Shown here: positions 1 to 9,894 of the stretch, piece by piece
How the letters are laid out: the number at the start of each line of letters is the position of its first letter
How positions within the stretch are numbered: the first letter of the stretch is position 1
Assembly: GCF_030687495.1 (NCBI RefSeq)
Contig: NZ_CP117435.1
Span: 2,980,501 to 3,044,500, forward strand
DNA: 64,000 nt
Direction: 5' to 3'
DNA from: Pseudomonas sp. FP453
GTDB taxonomy: Bacteria; Pseudomonadota; Gammaproteobacteria; Pseudomonadales; Pseudomonadaceae
Notes under the pieces: generated by a model
The model's database searches: none
Seen by the model: only the letters and a program-made list of their open reading frames with translations
What the model was told of the DNA's origin: nothing
Program-made: the position numbers and the translations under genes

Positions 1-240
1 TGCCATCCCGGCATGCTGGTCGCATTGCCGGAGCTGCACAAGGTGTTGCAAGGCAAGTCGGCGACGGAGGTTCTGCAACAGTGGGCAATCGATACGAGCG
101 GGCTTCCACTGCCGTTGCTGCAGCACCTGTACCGCAAGCGCCCCCAATCGATCGATCACAGCACCGGCGTAAGCAGTCAGCGCAGCCTCCAGTCGTTGAG
201 CCGCGCTGATGTGCGCAGTTTTCAGCTGTCCGGGCGCTAA
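1..240 (+). CDS. 3' end of an unidentified gene (partial)
   Basis: An open frame enters from the left edge of the window and ends at a TAA at 238-240, giving about 79 residues. Nearly all codons end in G or C, as in the neighbouring genes, so this looks like the true C-terminus of a longer protein that starts outside the window. The visible part is mostly helical-looking, rich in Leu, Gln and Ser, and ends in ...FQLSGR. No domain or motif was recognised. An internal ATG at 13 could start a 75-residue protein, but no ribosome-binding site can be seen there. The regulator gene follows after 35 bases on the same strand. Function unknown. Confidence 0.5.
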   Translation, partial: CHPGMLVALPELHKVLQGKSATEVLQQWAIDTSGLPLPLLQHLYRKRPQSIDHSTGVSSQRSLQSLSRADVRSFQLSGR

Positions 241-275
241 GGCGTGTATTGGCGCGGCAGCCGGGGTGCGCGGCA

Positions 276-1682
276 ATGAACTTGCGCGGTGAGCGGCAGG
301 CGGACTTTGCCTATCAGGCGGTTTACCGCTACATGATCAGCCTGATCAACGAAGTCAGCCTCGAAACCCCGATGAGGCTGCCGTCCCTGCGGCAACTGTC
401 GACACGCTTGAACGTGTCTATCTCGACCATCCAATACGCCTATTCGCTCCTGGAGAAGGAGGGCCGGGTCTATTCCGTGGCCAAATCGGGCTATTTTGCC
501 TGGCCGGTGGCGGGCAACCCGCTGATGGCATCGGCGGGCGACCTGCTGGAGCGCCTGTATGCCGCGGCGCGTCGTCCACGAATGGTGGTGCTCAGTGGCG
601 ATGAGCCGGCGTTGCTGGCAACGCTGGATGGCAGCTTGTTGATGTTGGAGCGTCAACTGGTACGCCGTTACCCGCGTCACCTGCAACCGTGGTCCCAGCC
701 CTGTGGTGTCTGGGAATTGCGGGCGGCGCTGGCGGCCCGTTACACCTCATCGCCTACCCGTTGCTGGCAGGCCGATGAGGTGTATATCGGCGCGGACCTG
801 CAGGGCGTGCTGGAAATCCTGATTGATGTCCTGGGCCTCAAGGGCACCACGTTGATTGTCGAGTCGCCCTGCGACTGGTTGATCTTGCGCTTGTTGCAGG
901 CCGCGGGTGTGCGTGTGATCGAGCTGCCCTGGAGGGCTGACGGCAGCCTGGATCTGACGACGTTCGAACGCCTGTTGCGCGACGAACCGGTGCACGTGGT
1001 ACTGCTGTCATCCGTGGTCAGCCTGCCGTCGGGGGTTGCCCTGTCCATGCCGGAGCGCTTGCATGTGGCGCACCTGCTGGACCAGCACGGCTGCTGGCTG
1101 CTGGAGAATGACACCTTTGGCGAATTGACCTTCGGCCCGCGCCCGCCAGCACTGCGCAACCTGGTCAACCCCGAGCGGCTGGTGGTGTTTTCGTCGTTCG
1201 AAAAAATGCTCGGCGCAGAGGCACCATTTGGCTACGTGCTGTCGCGCCACTTGAGCAGCGAACTGCAACGTCAGTTCCTGTTGCGCTCATTCCGCCTGTC
1301 GTCGATCCGCCAGCGCGCCATCGCGCGGCTGTACCAAAGCGGGCGTCTTGACCAGCACCTGCGCGTGTTGCGCCAGCGCCTGCAGGAACAGGCCGATGCC
1401 ATGGATCAGCGCCTGGGCGCGCGCCTGGAGGGGCGTGTGACCTACCGAAGGCCGGTCGCCGGGGCGAGTTTCTGGCTGCAATCGGTGGCCTCGGTGGACA
1501 TGCGCCAGGTGTTCCAGCGCATGGTCGCCCATCAAGTGGTGATTGCACCGGGAGAATTGTTCAGCCTCAGTGGGCTGCACCAGCAGCATGTGCGCGTAAG
1601 CCATGCATTCAATGGGCATCCGAACCTGGACGTGGCCTTGGACGTATTGGCCGACGCATTGCTTCAGGCGCAGGTCGGTTAA
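276..1682 (+). CDS. MocR-type regulator: GntR winged helix fused to aminotransferase-like domain
   Basis: This 468-residue protein has an N-terminal GntR winged-helix domain (about residues 5-70, with MRLPSLRQLSTRLNVS and STIQYAYSLLEKEG as the DNA-binding part) followed by a fold-type I aminotransferase domain. The aminotransferase part keeps a PLP-site-like segment LLENDTFGEL and a candidate Schiff-base lysine, Lys310, in FSSFEKML. MocR regulators use bound PLP to sense amino compounds or PLP itself; the ligand here is unknown. The ATG at 276 is preferred over a TTG at 249 because it lies just before the conserved winged helix. The regulator stands alone: pgm follows after a 113-base gap with its own ribosome-binding site, so no target is obvious. 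Confidence 0.85.
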   Translation: MNLRGERQADFAYQAVYRYMISLINEVSLETPMRLPSLRQLSTRLNVSISTIQYAYSLLEKEGRVYSVAKSGYFAWPVAGNPLMASAGDLLERLYAAARRPRMVVLSGDEPALLATLDGSLLMLERQLVRRYPRHLQPWSQPCGVWELRAALAARYTSSPTRCWQADEVYIGADLQGVLEILIDVLGLKGTTLIVESPCDWLILRLLQAAGVRVIELPWRADGSLDLTTFERLLRDEPVHVVLLSSVVSLPSGVALSMPERLHVAHLLDQHGCWLLENDTFGELTFGPRPPALRNLVNPERLVVFSSFEKMLGAEAPFGYVLSRHLSSELQRQFLLRSFRLSSIRQRAIARLYQSGRLDQHLRVLRQRLQEQADAMDQRLGARLEGRVTYRRPVAGASFWLQSVASVDMRQVFQRMVAHQVVIAPGELFSLSGLHQQHVRVSHAFNGHPNLDVALDVLADALLQAQVG

Positions 1683-1795
1683 GCGGACGAATGTGCGAAA
1701 TTTCTACTTTGCCTGTGGGATAGATACCGTCGCGCGGCAGTCCAACTCCCAGTAAACTGCCATTTTTTCCGAATCCTTCTTTCTGAGGTTTATGC

Positions 1796-3439
1796 ATGAC
1801 AATCAGTCCTTTTGCGGGCAAGCCGGCGCCAGCCCAGTTGCTGGTGGATATCCCGCGACTGGTCACGGCCTATTACACCGGCCAGCCTGATGCAGCGATC
1901 TCCACCCAGCGCGTGGCTTTTGGCACCTCCGGGCACCGTGGCAGCTCCTTCGAGCTGAGCTTCAACGAATGGCACGTGCTCGCCATCAGCCAGGCCATTT
2001 GCCTGTACCGTGAAGCACAGGGCATCAACGGCCCGTTGTTCGTCGGCCTCGATACCCATGCGCTCTCGACGCCGGCCGGCGCCAGCGCGTTGGAAGTGCT
2101 CGCCGCCAACGGCGTCCACGTGATGCTGGCCGAAGGCGACGAATACACGCCGACGCCGGCCATTTCCCACGCCATCATCTGCTACAACCGTGGCCGTACC
2201 AGTGGCCTGGCTGACGGCATTGTCATCACGCCGTCCCACAACCCGCCGCAAAGTGGTGGCTACAAGTACAACCCGCCCAACGGCGGCCCGGCCGATACCC
2301 ACGTGACCAAGTGGATCGAAGCCAAGGCCAACGAACTGCTGGCCAATAAGCTGGCCGGGGTCAAGCGCATTACCCACGCCCAGGCGCTGAAGGCAGACAC
2401 CACCCATCGCCATGACTACCTCAACAGCTACGTCGCTGACCTGATCAACGTGATCGACATGGACGCCATCCGCAGCGCCGATCTGCGCCTGGGCGTGGAC
2501 CCGCTGGGCGGAGCAGGGGTGCGCTACTGGTCGGCGATTGCCGAGCACTACCGCCTGAACCTGGACGTGGTGAACACCGAAGTGGATTCCACTTTCCGCT
2601 TCATGAGCGTGGACTGGGACGGCCAGATCCGCATGGACCCTTCGTCCAGCTACGCCATGCAAGGGTTGATCGGCCTCAAGGAACGTTTCGACGTGGCTTT
2701 CGCCTGCGACCCGGACCACGACCGCCATGGCATCGTCACACCGTCCGGCGGCCTGTTGGCGCCGAACAACTACCTGGCGGTGTCCATCGACTACCTGTTC
2801 CAGAACCGTCCCGACTGGCGCACCGATGCGGCGGTGGGCAAGACCGTGGTCAGCAGCGGCTTGATCGACCGTGTGGCCGCGCGCATTGGCCGTCGCCTGT
2901 ATGAAGTGCCGGTGGGCTTCAAGTGGTTTGCCGATGGCTTGTTCGAAGGCTCGCTGGGCTTTGGCGGTGAAGAAAGTGCCGGCGCATCGTTCCTGCGCAA
3001 GGACGGCAGCGTCTGGAGCACCGACAAGGACGGCCTGATCCCGGCCCTGCTGGCGGCGGAAATGACCTCGCGCAAAGGCCAGGATCCGAGCCAGATCTAC
3101 TGCGGCCTGACCGATGCCCTGGGCGAACCGTTCGCCATCCGCGTCGACGCCAAGGCCACCCCGGCGCAGAAAGCCATGCTGGGCAAGCTCTCGCCGGAGC
3201 AGGTCACGTCCACGCAGCTGGCCGGGGAAAGCATCCAGCAGATCCTCAGCCACGCGCCGGGCAACAACCAGGCGATTGGCGGTTTGAAAGTCATGACTGA
3301 AAACGGCTGGTTCGCGGCACGGCCATCGGGTACCGAGGACATCTATAAGATCTACGCCGAGAGCTTTATTGGCGAAGATCACCTCAAGCAGTTGGTGGAA
3401 GAGGCCCAGGTGCTGGTGGACGGCGCTATTTCCGAGTAA
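1796..3439 (+). CDS. pgm: Phosphoglucomutase (alpha-D-glucose phosphate-specific)
   Basis: The 547-residue protein interconverts glucose 1-phosphate and glucose 6-phosphate in the cytoplasm, feeding glycogen/trehalose and nucleotide-sugar synthesis. It has the full four-domain layout of the family: the catalytic phosphoserine loop VITPSHNPP (Ser147), the metal loop [11 protein letters not shown] near residue 305, the sugar-binding loop [11 protein letters not shown] near residue 385, and the phosphate-binding loop [16 protein letters not shown] near the C-terminus. A CTGAGG ribosome-binding site lies 7 bases before the ATG. Length matches the E. coli Pgm type. The gene is flanked by non-coding sequence on both sides and ends just before a REP palindrome pair, so it is probably transcribed alone. 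Confidence 0.95.
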   Translation: MTISPFAGKPAPAQLLVDIPRLVTAYYTGQPDAAISTQRVAFGTSGHRGSSFELSFNEWHVLAISQAICLYREAQGINGPLFVGLDTHALSTPAGASALEVLAANGVHVMLAEGDEYTPTPAISHAIICYNRGRTSGLADGIVITPSHNPPQSGGYKYNPPNGGPADTHVTKWIEAKANELLANKLAGVKRITHAQALKADTTHRHDYLNSYVADLINVIDMDAIRSADLRLGVDPLGGAGVRYWSAIAEHYRLNLDVVNTEVDSTFRFMSVDWDGQIRMDPSSSYAMQGLIGLKERFDVAFACDPDHDRHGIVTPSGGLLAPNNYLAVSIDYLFQNRPDWRTDAAVGKTVVSSGLIDRVAARIGRRLYEVPVGFKWFADGLFEGSLGFGGEESAGASFLRKDGSVWSTDKDGLIPALLAAEMTSRKGQDPSQIYCGLTDALGEPFAIRVDAKATPAQKAMLGKLSPEQVTSTQLAGESIQQILSHAPGNNQAIGGLKVMTENGWFAARPSGTEDIYKIYAESFIGEDHLKQLVEEAQVLVDGAISE

Positions 3440-3470
3440 CGCCACAGCCCTAAAATGTGGGGACAATCAA

Positions 3471-3561
3471 ATGTGGGAGCGGGCTTGCCCGCGATGGCGG
3501 CGTGTCAGTCAATAAATGGGTGACTGACACACTGCCATCGCGGGCAAGCCCGCTCCCACAC
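3471..3561. repeat. REPIN (paired inverted REP sequences, GGGCTTGCCC type)
   Basis: Two copies of a Pseudomonas REP face each other: GTGGGAGCGGGCTTGCCCGC at the left and its reverse complement at the right, separated by about 45 bases that contain a second short inverted repeat (GTCAGTCA / TGACTGAC). It sits between the convergent pgm and pirin genes. Such elements are dispersed by the RAYT transposase, which is not in this window. Confidence 0.9.
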
Positions 3562-3570
3562 TTTTTTGTA

Positions 3571-4266
3571 TCAGGCCAGATCGACCAACACGATTTCACT
3601 GTCCTCAATTGCAGTCACCCGCAACACCGCCTCATCCTCAACCGCAACACCATCCCGAGCTTGTGCGCGCAAGCCATTGATTTCAATCACACCCGTCGCC
3701 GGTACCAAGTAGGCACGCCGTCCGCTGTCCAGCCGGTATTCCGCGCTTTCCCCGGCCTTCAGATTGGCCGCCACCAAGCGTGCATCTGCACGAATGCGCA
3801 GGCTTTCATTGTCTCCGGCCTTGCCGCTGGCCAAGGTCACAAACCCGTCGCGGCCCTCTTGCGGAAACGGCTTGGCGCCCCACGACGGTGGCAGCCCGGC
3901 TTCATTCGGGATGATCCAGATCTGGAAAATCTTGGTCGGCGTCGCCTCCAGGTTGTATTCGCTGTGGGCGATCCCGGTGCCCGCGCTCATCACCTGCACG
4001 TCACCCGCTTCGGTACGGCCTTTGTTGCCGAGGTTGTCGGCATGGCTGATGGCGCCTTCGCGCACATAGGTGATGATTTCCATGTCACGGTGTGGGTGCT
4101 GCGGGAAACCTGTGCCGGGCGCGATGATGTCGTCGTTCCACACCCGCAGGTTGCCCCAGTGCATGCGCTGGGGGTCATGGTATTCGGCAAACGAAAAGTG
4201 GTGATGGGCGTCAAGCCAGCCGTGGTGGGCGCCGCCCAGCGTGTTGAAAGGTCGAAGTTCAAGCAT
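3571..4266 (-). CDS. Pirin family protein (YhaK-like bicupin)
   Basis: The 231-residue protein is a two-cupin pirin. The N-terminal cupin carries the metal-binding set HPHRDMEII (two His), a further His in ISHADN and Glu/His in AGTGIAHSEYN, as expected for an Fe(II)-binding pirin. The length matches the YhaK/quercetinase-like group. The start at 4266 (MLELRPFNTL) is chosen because it has an AGGAGA ribosome-binding site 6 bases upstream; the longer open frame to 4359 has none. Bacterial pirins have been linked to quercetin dioxygenase activity and redox sensing; the physiological role here cannot be read from the sequence. It is transcribed convergently to pgm. Confidence 0.88.
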   Translation of the reverse strand: MLELRPFNTLGGAHHGWLDAHHHFSFAEYHDPQRMHWGNLRVWNDDIIAPGTGFPQHPHRDMEIITYVREGAISHADNLGNKGRTEAGDVQVMSAGTGIAHSEYNLEATPTKIFQIWIIPNEAGLPPSWGAKPFPQEGRDGFVTLASGKAGDNESLRIRADARLVAANLKAGESAEYRLDSGRRAYLVPATGVIEINGLRAQARDGVAVEDEAVLRVTAIEDSEIVLVDLA

Positions 4267-4485
4267 GATCGTCTCCTGTGGATGGCGCCTATGATCCAGC
4301 AGGGCATGATCGATAAAAAGCGTAAAAACTGCCTGATTCCTATCGATAAAGCAGATCATTTGTTGGGGTTTTGACTTTCACTTCATCGCCTAACTGCATG
4401 ACCGCAAAGCAATTGGCTGGAACTGCGGGCCAATTCCGGCGACCATGGTGCATTCGCCAAAACCAACCTCATCGCTGGAGTCCGC

Positions 4486-6933
4486 GTGCCGCAACACACC
4501 CCTGATTTGCCCCCAGAACTGCGCCCACTGGCAGACATGCCCCTGTTCAAGCGCCTCGCCGCGCGCCTGTTTGGCCATGGCTTGACGCGCTTGCGCGCCC
4601 AGCACCGGTTTTCCTGGTTGCATGGGCAGGCGGATGGTTTTCGCAGCGGGCACGAGGCCGGTGTCGAGTATGGCTATCGCGAAGGCAAGGCCGATGGCAT
4701 CGAAGAAGGCCGGCAAGTCCTGCTGATTCGAGACTTTCGACCCGATGAGCACCGTGCGCCCGGCGTTGACGACAGCCTGTTCGACGATTGGCGCCTGCCG
4801 CTGACTGCCGAATTGAAGAAGCGCATGAAGGCAGATGTCGCGCGGCTGCTGTCGGCCCATGCCCAGCCAAGTGCGGCGCAATGGAAGATGATTTTCAGCG
4901 ATACGCCGTCCACCTCGGTGATTGCGGGTGCGGGGGCGGGCAAATCCACCTCGCTGGTACTGCGTATCCTGCTGCTTACCCATTATCTGGGGTTCGAGCT
5001 GAGTTCGATGACCGTGGTGACCTTCACCCGTGAGTCGCGCAAGGACTTCATCCACAAGCTCATGGAGATTCTCAGCCTGTGGGGCCAACCCCTTGGCGTC
5101 AAAGAGGCCCAGGCGGTGGTGCGCACCTTTCACTCGCGCATCCTGCCGATGGTGCGCAGCCTGCCGGGCTTTGAACGCCTGCAGGCGTTCGAGAATCTCA
5201 GTGCCGGCGTTGAAGACGCCGACAGTAACCCGTTTGACCTGCGTATCAACGACGCCCAACGCCAGCAGATGAACGCCTGCTATCACCGACTGCATGGCCA
5301 GCACCCGCGATTCCGCGAGCTGATCGCGCCGCTGGCCCGGCATGGGTTGCAGCTCAAGGAGCTGGAGCGGGATCATCCTGACGTGCAAAAACGCATAGCG
5401 GTGACCGAGCTGGCGGCCAAGCGCGACGAAGAGCTCTGCGACCTGGTCGAAGACCTGTGGTTTCGTGCAGGCGCCTGGCCGATCAAGGGCATCGAGCCGA
5501 ACCGGCAGACCGTGGAGATCAATGGCGCGCAGTTCCATTGCCACGGCTATATCCCTGATTTGGATGCGTGGGTGGTGCTGGGCTTCGACTCCCGGGAAAA
5601 CGCCCAGGTCAGCCGGCCCAATGCAAAGTTGTCGGTACGCGCGGAGTGGGCAGTCAAGCGCACCCTGTTTCAAGCTTTCTGTCGTAAGCCATTGATATGG
5701 TTAGACAATTACGAGTCGTCAAAGCGTCTTTTAAGCAGCCTCGCCGGTGATGCCAGCGCCGGGCCGGGCTTTGATTACAAGGTCAAGGGCGAGCTGGCTT
5801 CAGCGCCGCTGCTGGACTGCTTTGTGGTGGCTGCCGGGTTTATCGAGAACCTCGGGCTGGATGTGCCCACGGCGGTCGGCCAAATGAGCTTTGCCAAGGA
5901 CGACCCGGACCGGTTTTTCTTCGAGGCCCTGAGCATTTTCTGGAAGGCCCTGGAAGATCACCTGCTTGACCAGTCGCCGCCGATCATGACCTACAACCGC
6001 ATGTTCTCGCTGTTTGGCGAGAACACACCGGAAAACCTCAAGCTGCTCAGCGATCCACTGCTGCGGCCGCTGTCCCACCTGATGATCGACGAGTTCCAGG
6101 ACGTGTCACCGCAGATCGTCTCGTGGCTTCGCGCCAGCCTGCGGGAGATCCGCAGTCGCGGCCCGGCCATGCACGTCGGGCGCGGGGCGCAGCGCTCTTC
6201 GCTGTTGTGTGTGGGCGACGACTGGCAATCGATCTACGGCTGGCGCGGCAGCTCGCCGAAGTACTTCATGGAGTTCAACAAGGAATTCCCGTCGCCTGCA
6301 ACCACCCGTGTGATGCTCGGTGAGAACTACCGCAGCCACCAGCACATCATCGACGCGGCCGAGCATATCGTGCGCGCCGCGCCCGCGATTCCCGGCAAAA
6401 AGGCCAAGGCCAGTGGCGCACCCAAGGCGCTGGTGCCGGTCAAGGTGCTGGCGCGCGATGAGGCAGCGCTGGGGCGGCAGTTGCTGGAACACTACCAGCG
6501 CGGCGAAACGGTGCTGATGCTGTATCGAAAAAGTAGCGATAAGTTATTGATTCAAGAGCATATTCAGTCAGTAGTTAATGTGGATTCTAGCTTGCCGTCC
6601 CACGCGCGTAGACTCAAGCAACTGACCTATCACAGTGCCAAGGGCCTACAGGCGGATGCGGTGTTTCTGCTTGGTGATTGCCAGCATGTCACCAGCTCGC
6701 CTTACAAGAACCAGGTCTACCGCATGGCGGGGCTGGGTAAGGACGGTGACAGCGAGCCGTATGACACTGCGCAAAAGGACGAAGTGTTGCGCCTGGCGTA
6801 TGTGGGCATTACCCGCGCCGTGAGCCATTGCTATTGGTATGTGGAAAAGTCTGAAGGGCAGGCGGTGAATGTGCCCAAGGCGTCGGAGCGGGTGGACGGC
6901 AAGAAAGCGTTTTTTGACGACCAGCGCGCTTAA
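4486..6933 (+). CDS. UvrD/Rep-family superfamily 1 DNA helicase
   Basis: The 815-residue protein has all core SF1A helicase motifs: Walker A AGAGAGKSTS (about residue 150), motif Ia FTRESRKDF, motif II DEFQDVSPQ (about residue 538), motif III VGDDWQSIYGWRGS, motif IV YRSHQHI, motif V LTYHSAKGLQAD and motif VI YVGITRA. The first 100 residues and the insert between motifs Ia and II do not resemble UvrD or Rep; the layout is closer to the DNA helicase IV group. It presumably unwinds DNA 3' to 5' in repair or fork restart. The GTG start follows CTGGAG by 5 bases. Two short stretches near 5690-5740 and 6525-6600 use AT-rich codons unlike the rest of the gene. No partner gene is adjacent. Confidence 0.9.
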   Translation: MPQHTPDLPPELRPLADMPLFKRLAARLFGHGLTRLRAQHRFSWLHGQADGFRSGHEAGVEYGYREGKADGIEEGRQVLLIRDFRPDEHRAPGVDDSLFDDWRLPLTAELKKRMKADVARLLSAHAQPSAAQWKMIFSDTPSTSVIAGAGAGKSTSLVLRILLLTHYLGFELSSMTVVTFTRESRKDFIHKLMEILSLWGQPLGVKEAQAVVRTFHSRILPMVRSLPGFERLQAFENLSAGVEDADSNPFDLRINDAQRQQMNACYHRLHGQHPRFRELIAPLARHGLQLKELERDHPDVQKRIAVTELAAKRDEELCDLVEDLWFRAGAWPIKGIEPNRQTVEINGAQFHCHGYIPDLDAWVVLGFDSRENAQVSRPNAKLSVRAEWAVKRTLFQAFCRKPLIWLDNYESSKRLLSSLAGDASAGPGFDYKVKGELASAPLLDCFVVAAGFIENLGLDVPTAVGQMSFAKDDPDRFFFEALSIFWKALEDHLLDQSPPIMTYNRMFSLFGENTPENLKLLSDPLLRPLSHLMIDEFQDVSPQIVSWLRASLREIRSRGPAMHVGRGAQRSSLLCVGDDWQSIYGWRGSSPKYFMEFNKEFPSPATTRVMLGENYRSHQHIIDAAEHIVRAAPAIPGKKAKASGAPKALVPVKVLARDEAALGRQLLEHYQRGETVLMLYRKSSDKLLIQEHIQSVVNVDSSLPSHARRLKQLTYHSAKGLQADAVFLLGDCQHVTSSPYKNQVYRMAGLGKDGDSEPYDTAQKDEVLRLAYVGITRAVSHCYWYVEKSEGQAVNVPKASERVDGKKAFFDDQRA

Positions 6934-6951
6934 CCCGGCACCACAAAAACC

Positions 6952-7041
6952 TGTGGGAGCGGGCTTGCCCGCGATAGCGGTATATCAGTTGCCCTATTCG
7001 GTGACTGACAGACTGCTATCGCGGGCAAGCCCGCTCCCACA
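6952..7041. repeat. REPIN (GGGCTTGCCC type)
   Basis: Paired inverted REP copies, TGTGGGAGCGGGCTTGCCCG and its complement, flank a 40-base spacer. It lies between the convergent helicase and DUF1652 genes. The element is the same subtype as those at 3471 and 49986. Confidence 0.9.
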
Positions 7042-7070
7042 TTGGATTTTCGTCGCCTGATGGGTTGAGG

Positions 7071-7343
7071 TCAGGCCCGCAAGGACTGCGGCGGCACAAA
7101 CGACTCCAGCTCATCCTCCACCGCCTCGATGATCCGCTCCACGTCCGCGGCATTCATCACCGTGGCGCAGGGAATGCCGGCAATGGCGATCAACGTCTCG
7201 CCGCTGGCGCGGTCGAACAGGCGGGCCACCATACTGCCGGGAGCGTCCATGCTGCCTTCGAAGCCGATTGGATGGAAATGCCAGCGCATCAGCTGGCAGG
7301 CGTTGGGGAATGTCACTTTGTTCATGTTGCCTACCTTGTTCAT
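7071..7343 (-). CDS. DUF1652 domain protein
   Basis: A 90-residue protein with no signal peptide or membrane segment. Its pattern (an N-terminal aromatic/Pro segment, RLFDRASGETLIAIAGI in the middle, then a helical ADVERIIEAVEDEL tail) fits the small DUF1652 proteins common in Pseudomonas; their function is not known. Two ATGs are possible, 7343 and 7325. Both have a purine-rich stretch in front (AAGGAAG and AAGGTAGG), so the first six residues are uncertain. It is a single gene between a REPIN and an AraC-type regulator transcribed the other way. Confidence 0.75.
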   Translation of the reverse strand: MNKVGNMNKVTFPNACQLMRWHFHPIGFEGSMDAPGSMVARLFDRASGETLIAIAGIPCATVMNAADVERIIEAVEDELESFVPPQSLRA

Positions 7344-7600
7344 TGAGCGCTTCCTTTTGCTCGCGGCAGGGAACCAGGACCGTCATTGGTCGTGGCCGTG
7401 AAGAGCTTAAAAATAGCATTCGCTCGCAGACGCAAGGTGACTATTTGCGCTCCGTTCGGCGGTTGTTTTCCTGAAGTTTGACGTGGGTCATGTCCTACTA
7501 GTCGCTGGGCAATATGCCATTACTCAAAATCGCCAATTGGCCATTGTCGGCACCTGCAAAAGCCGGCAATCTCCACGGTTTACCCGCCGCAGAGCCGCCC

Positions 7601-8410
7601 ATGCCAAACATCGCCGCAGACGATGACTCTCCGCAGACTCAAGCCACCCGCGAATGGGTGCTGCGCCATCACTTGTGCTGGCGGCATCGCGACCTTGATG
7701 GGGTGATGTCCTACTACCACCCGGACATCCAGTACCACGATTTCTTCCAGAACCGTGTCATCCGCTACCCCGAGCTGCGCGAATACCTGCAAGCCAGCAT
7801 GCCACGGGCGGCGGACGAAGCGATTGAACACACGGACCGCATCCGCGCCGATGGCGACACAGCCTTTATCCAGTACCGCATCACCCTGCGCGGTGGCCAG
7901 GGCCTGGTGTCATTTCGCACCAGCGAAGCCATTACTGTGCGCGACGGGCTGATCTGGCGGGTCAACGAATACGCGTCCCTGGTGCACGAACAGCCCGCCC
8001 AGGCGCTGCGCCCCACGGTCAGCCGCCTGGGCTTGTCACCCCAACAACTGGGGCATATGGCCAATGACTTGCAGCAATACTTCGAGCGCAAGCAACCCTA
8101 TCTGGACCCCGAGCTGGATCTACAGCGGGTGTCCAAGGAATGCGGCTACAGCAGGAATCAGATCTCCTACCTGCTGAACCAGGTGCTGGGGCAAAGCTTC
8201 TACCGCTACGTCAACCAGGCGCGGCTCCAGCATCTGCTCGCGGCACTGGACAGCGCCACGCCCCCCATCAAGGTCGATGACCTCGCGTTCGCCGCCGGTT
8301 TCAATTCGTTGTCGGCGTTCTACAGTGCATTTCGCCAGCACACGGGCCAGTCACCCAAGGCCTACGTCAAACAAATTTCCCTGCGTGCACGCGCGCAAGA
8401 CATGCCTTAG
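7601..8410 (+). CDS. AraC-family regulator with N-terminal NTF2/SnoaL-like domain
   Basis: The protein of about 269 residues joins a SnoaL/NTF2-like fold (about residues 20-130; HLCWRHRDLDGVMSYYHPD is typical of its first helix) to a C-terminal AraC/XylS helix-turn-helix pair (about residues 165-262; QISYLLNQVLGQSFYRYVN and DDLAFAAGFNSLSAFYSAF). The NTF2 domain probably binds the inducer. The frame is open back to an ATG at 7514, but no good ribosome-binding site is visible at either start and conserved sequence begins after 7601. It directly precedes the amine oxidase, cupin and polyamine-type binding protein genes on the same strand, so it is the likely local activator (inference). Confidence 0.8.
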   Translation: MPNIAADDDSPQTQATREWVLRHHLCWRHRDLDGVMSYYHPDIQYHDFFQNRVIRYPELREYLQASMPRAADEAIEHTDRIRADGDTAFIQYRITLRGGQGLVSFRTSEAITVRDGLIWRVNEYASLVHEQPAQALRPTVSRLGLSPQQLGHMANDLQQYFERKQPYLDPELDLQRVSKECGYSRNQISYLLNQVLGQSFYRYVNQARLQHLLAALDSATPPIKVDDLAFAAGFNSLSAFYSAFRQHTGQSPKAYVKQISLRARAQDMP

Positions 8411-8459
8411 CACCGCGCTCTAGGATCAGCCCTATCGAAACGAGGTAGGGGAAGCGGGC

Positions 8460-9868
8460 ATGCCAGCATGGCGCAAGATCAGTTTATGGATGGACCAGCT
8501 GGACGACCCGCTGGTGGCGCGGCCGTCCCTGGAGCACGACCTGGACGTCAATGTGGCCATCATCGGCGCCGGCTACACCGGGCTGTGGACCGCGTACTAC
8601 CTGAAACGCCAGGCGCCTGAGGCTGAATATCGCCATTATCGAGGCGCAAACCGCCGGCTTCGGCGCGTCCGGCCGCAACGGCGGCTGGCTGATGGGCAAC
8701 CTGCTGGGCGAAGACCGTTTGCTGGCAGGCCTGGCGCCCGCAGCACGGCGCGCTGCCTTTGACCTGTTGCACGCCATCCCGGATGAAGTCGCCCAGGTCC
8801 TGGCCCGCGAAGGCATCGACTGCGATTACCGCAAAGGCGGCGCCCTGTACTGCGCCGCACGCTACCCCGAGCAGGAAGGCAGCCTGCGCCGCTATTTGGA
8901 CAAACTCTACGCCCAGGGCCTCACGGAGTCCGACTACCGCTGGCTTGGCCCACAGCAACTCGCCGAACAGATCCGCATTGCCAAGCCCTATGGGGGTATC
9001 TATGCACCCCACGTTGCGACGATCAACCCGGCCAAGCTGGTGCGCGGCCTGGCGCGGGTGGTTGAACGCATGGGCGTGCAGATTTACGAGAACAGCCCGG
9101 GTCACCCACTGGCAATCCGGCAGCGTGCGCACGGCCAAGGCCGGCGTGCGCGCTGCCTGGGTGGTGCCGGCCGTCGAGGGTTATGCCAATACCTTGCCGC
9201 CCCTGGGGCGTTATCAATTGCCGGTGCAAAGCCTGATCGTCGCCACCGAGCCGCTGCCCGCCAGCACCTGGGACGAAATCGGCTTGAGCCACGGCCAGGC
9301 GTTTGGCGAAAGCAGCCGCCAGGTCACCTATGGCCAGCGTACGGCCGACAATCGCCTGGTGTTCGGCGCCCGTGGCGGCTATCAGTTCGCCGGCAAACTG
9401 CGCCACAACTTCGACTTGACTGACAGCGAGGTGGAGCTGCGTCGCTACCTGTTTGGTGAGCTTTTCCCACAGCTCAAGAACGTGCGGATTACCCATTCCT
9501 GGGGCGGCAACCTCGGCATGTCGCGCAATTTCCGACCGCACATGCTCTGCGACCACAAGACCGGCATCGCGCTGTCCGGTGGTTATGGCGGGGAGGGCGT
9601 CGGCGCCACCCACCTGGGCGGGCGCACCCTGGCCGACCTGATCCTCGGCCACGACACGCCGCTGGTCCAGCAACCCTGGGTGATCCGCGAGCGTGGCCTC
9701 GACGCGCTCAAGGCCTGGGAGCCCGAGCCGTGCCGCTGGCTGGGTTACAACGCGATCATTCGCAGTTTTGTCCATGAAGACCAGGTGCTGGCCAACCCCA
9801 ACAGCGCCCCTTGGCGCCGCACGTTGGCGAGCGGCGTGGCGGGTTTCATGGAAGGTTTCATGCACTAA
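8460..9868 (+). pseudogene. FAD-dependent amine oxidase (PuuB/DAO-like), two frameshifts
   Basis: Three reading frames together encode a 468-residue FAD-dependent oxidoreductase of the DAO/gamma-glutamylputrescine oxidase type. The FAD-binding motif VAIIGAGYTGLWTAYYLKR is in the first frame, the substrate domain in the second, and GGYGGEGVGATHLGGRTLADL near the C-terminus in the third. The first break is a one-base insertion at 8627-8629 (GAATATC where GAAATC would read on into IAIIEAQTAGFGASGRNGG). The second is an extra G at 9099-9101 (CCCGGGT where CCCGGT would read on into VTHWQSGSVRTAKAG). Removing both bases gives one clean frame of normal length with no other defect. The gene is preceded by GGGGAAG. 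It should oxidise an amine or polyamine derivative, in line with the downstream binding protein. Sequencing error is a live alternative to real decay. Confidence 0.85.
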
Positions 9869-9894
9869 ACCGTTCCACTCACACGGGAAAACCC

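Noticed and set aside
1790..3466. 558-residue open frame opposite pgm
   Set aside because: It is a mirror frame of a GC-rich gene, with no domain, start site or natural composition; pgm itself is certain.
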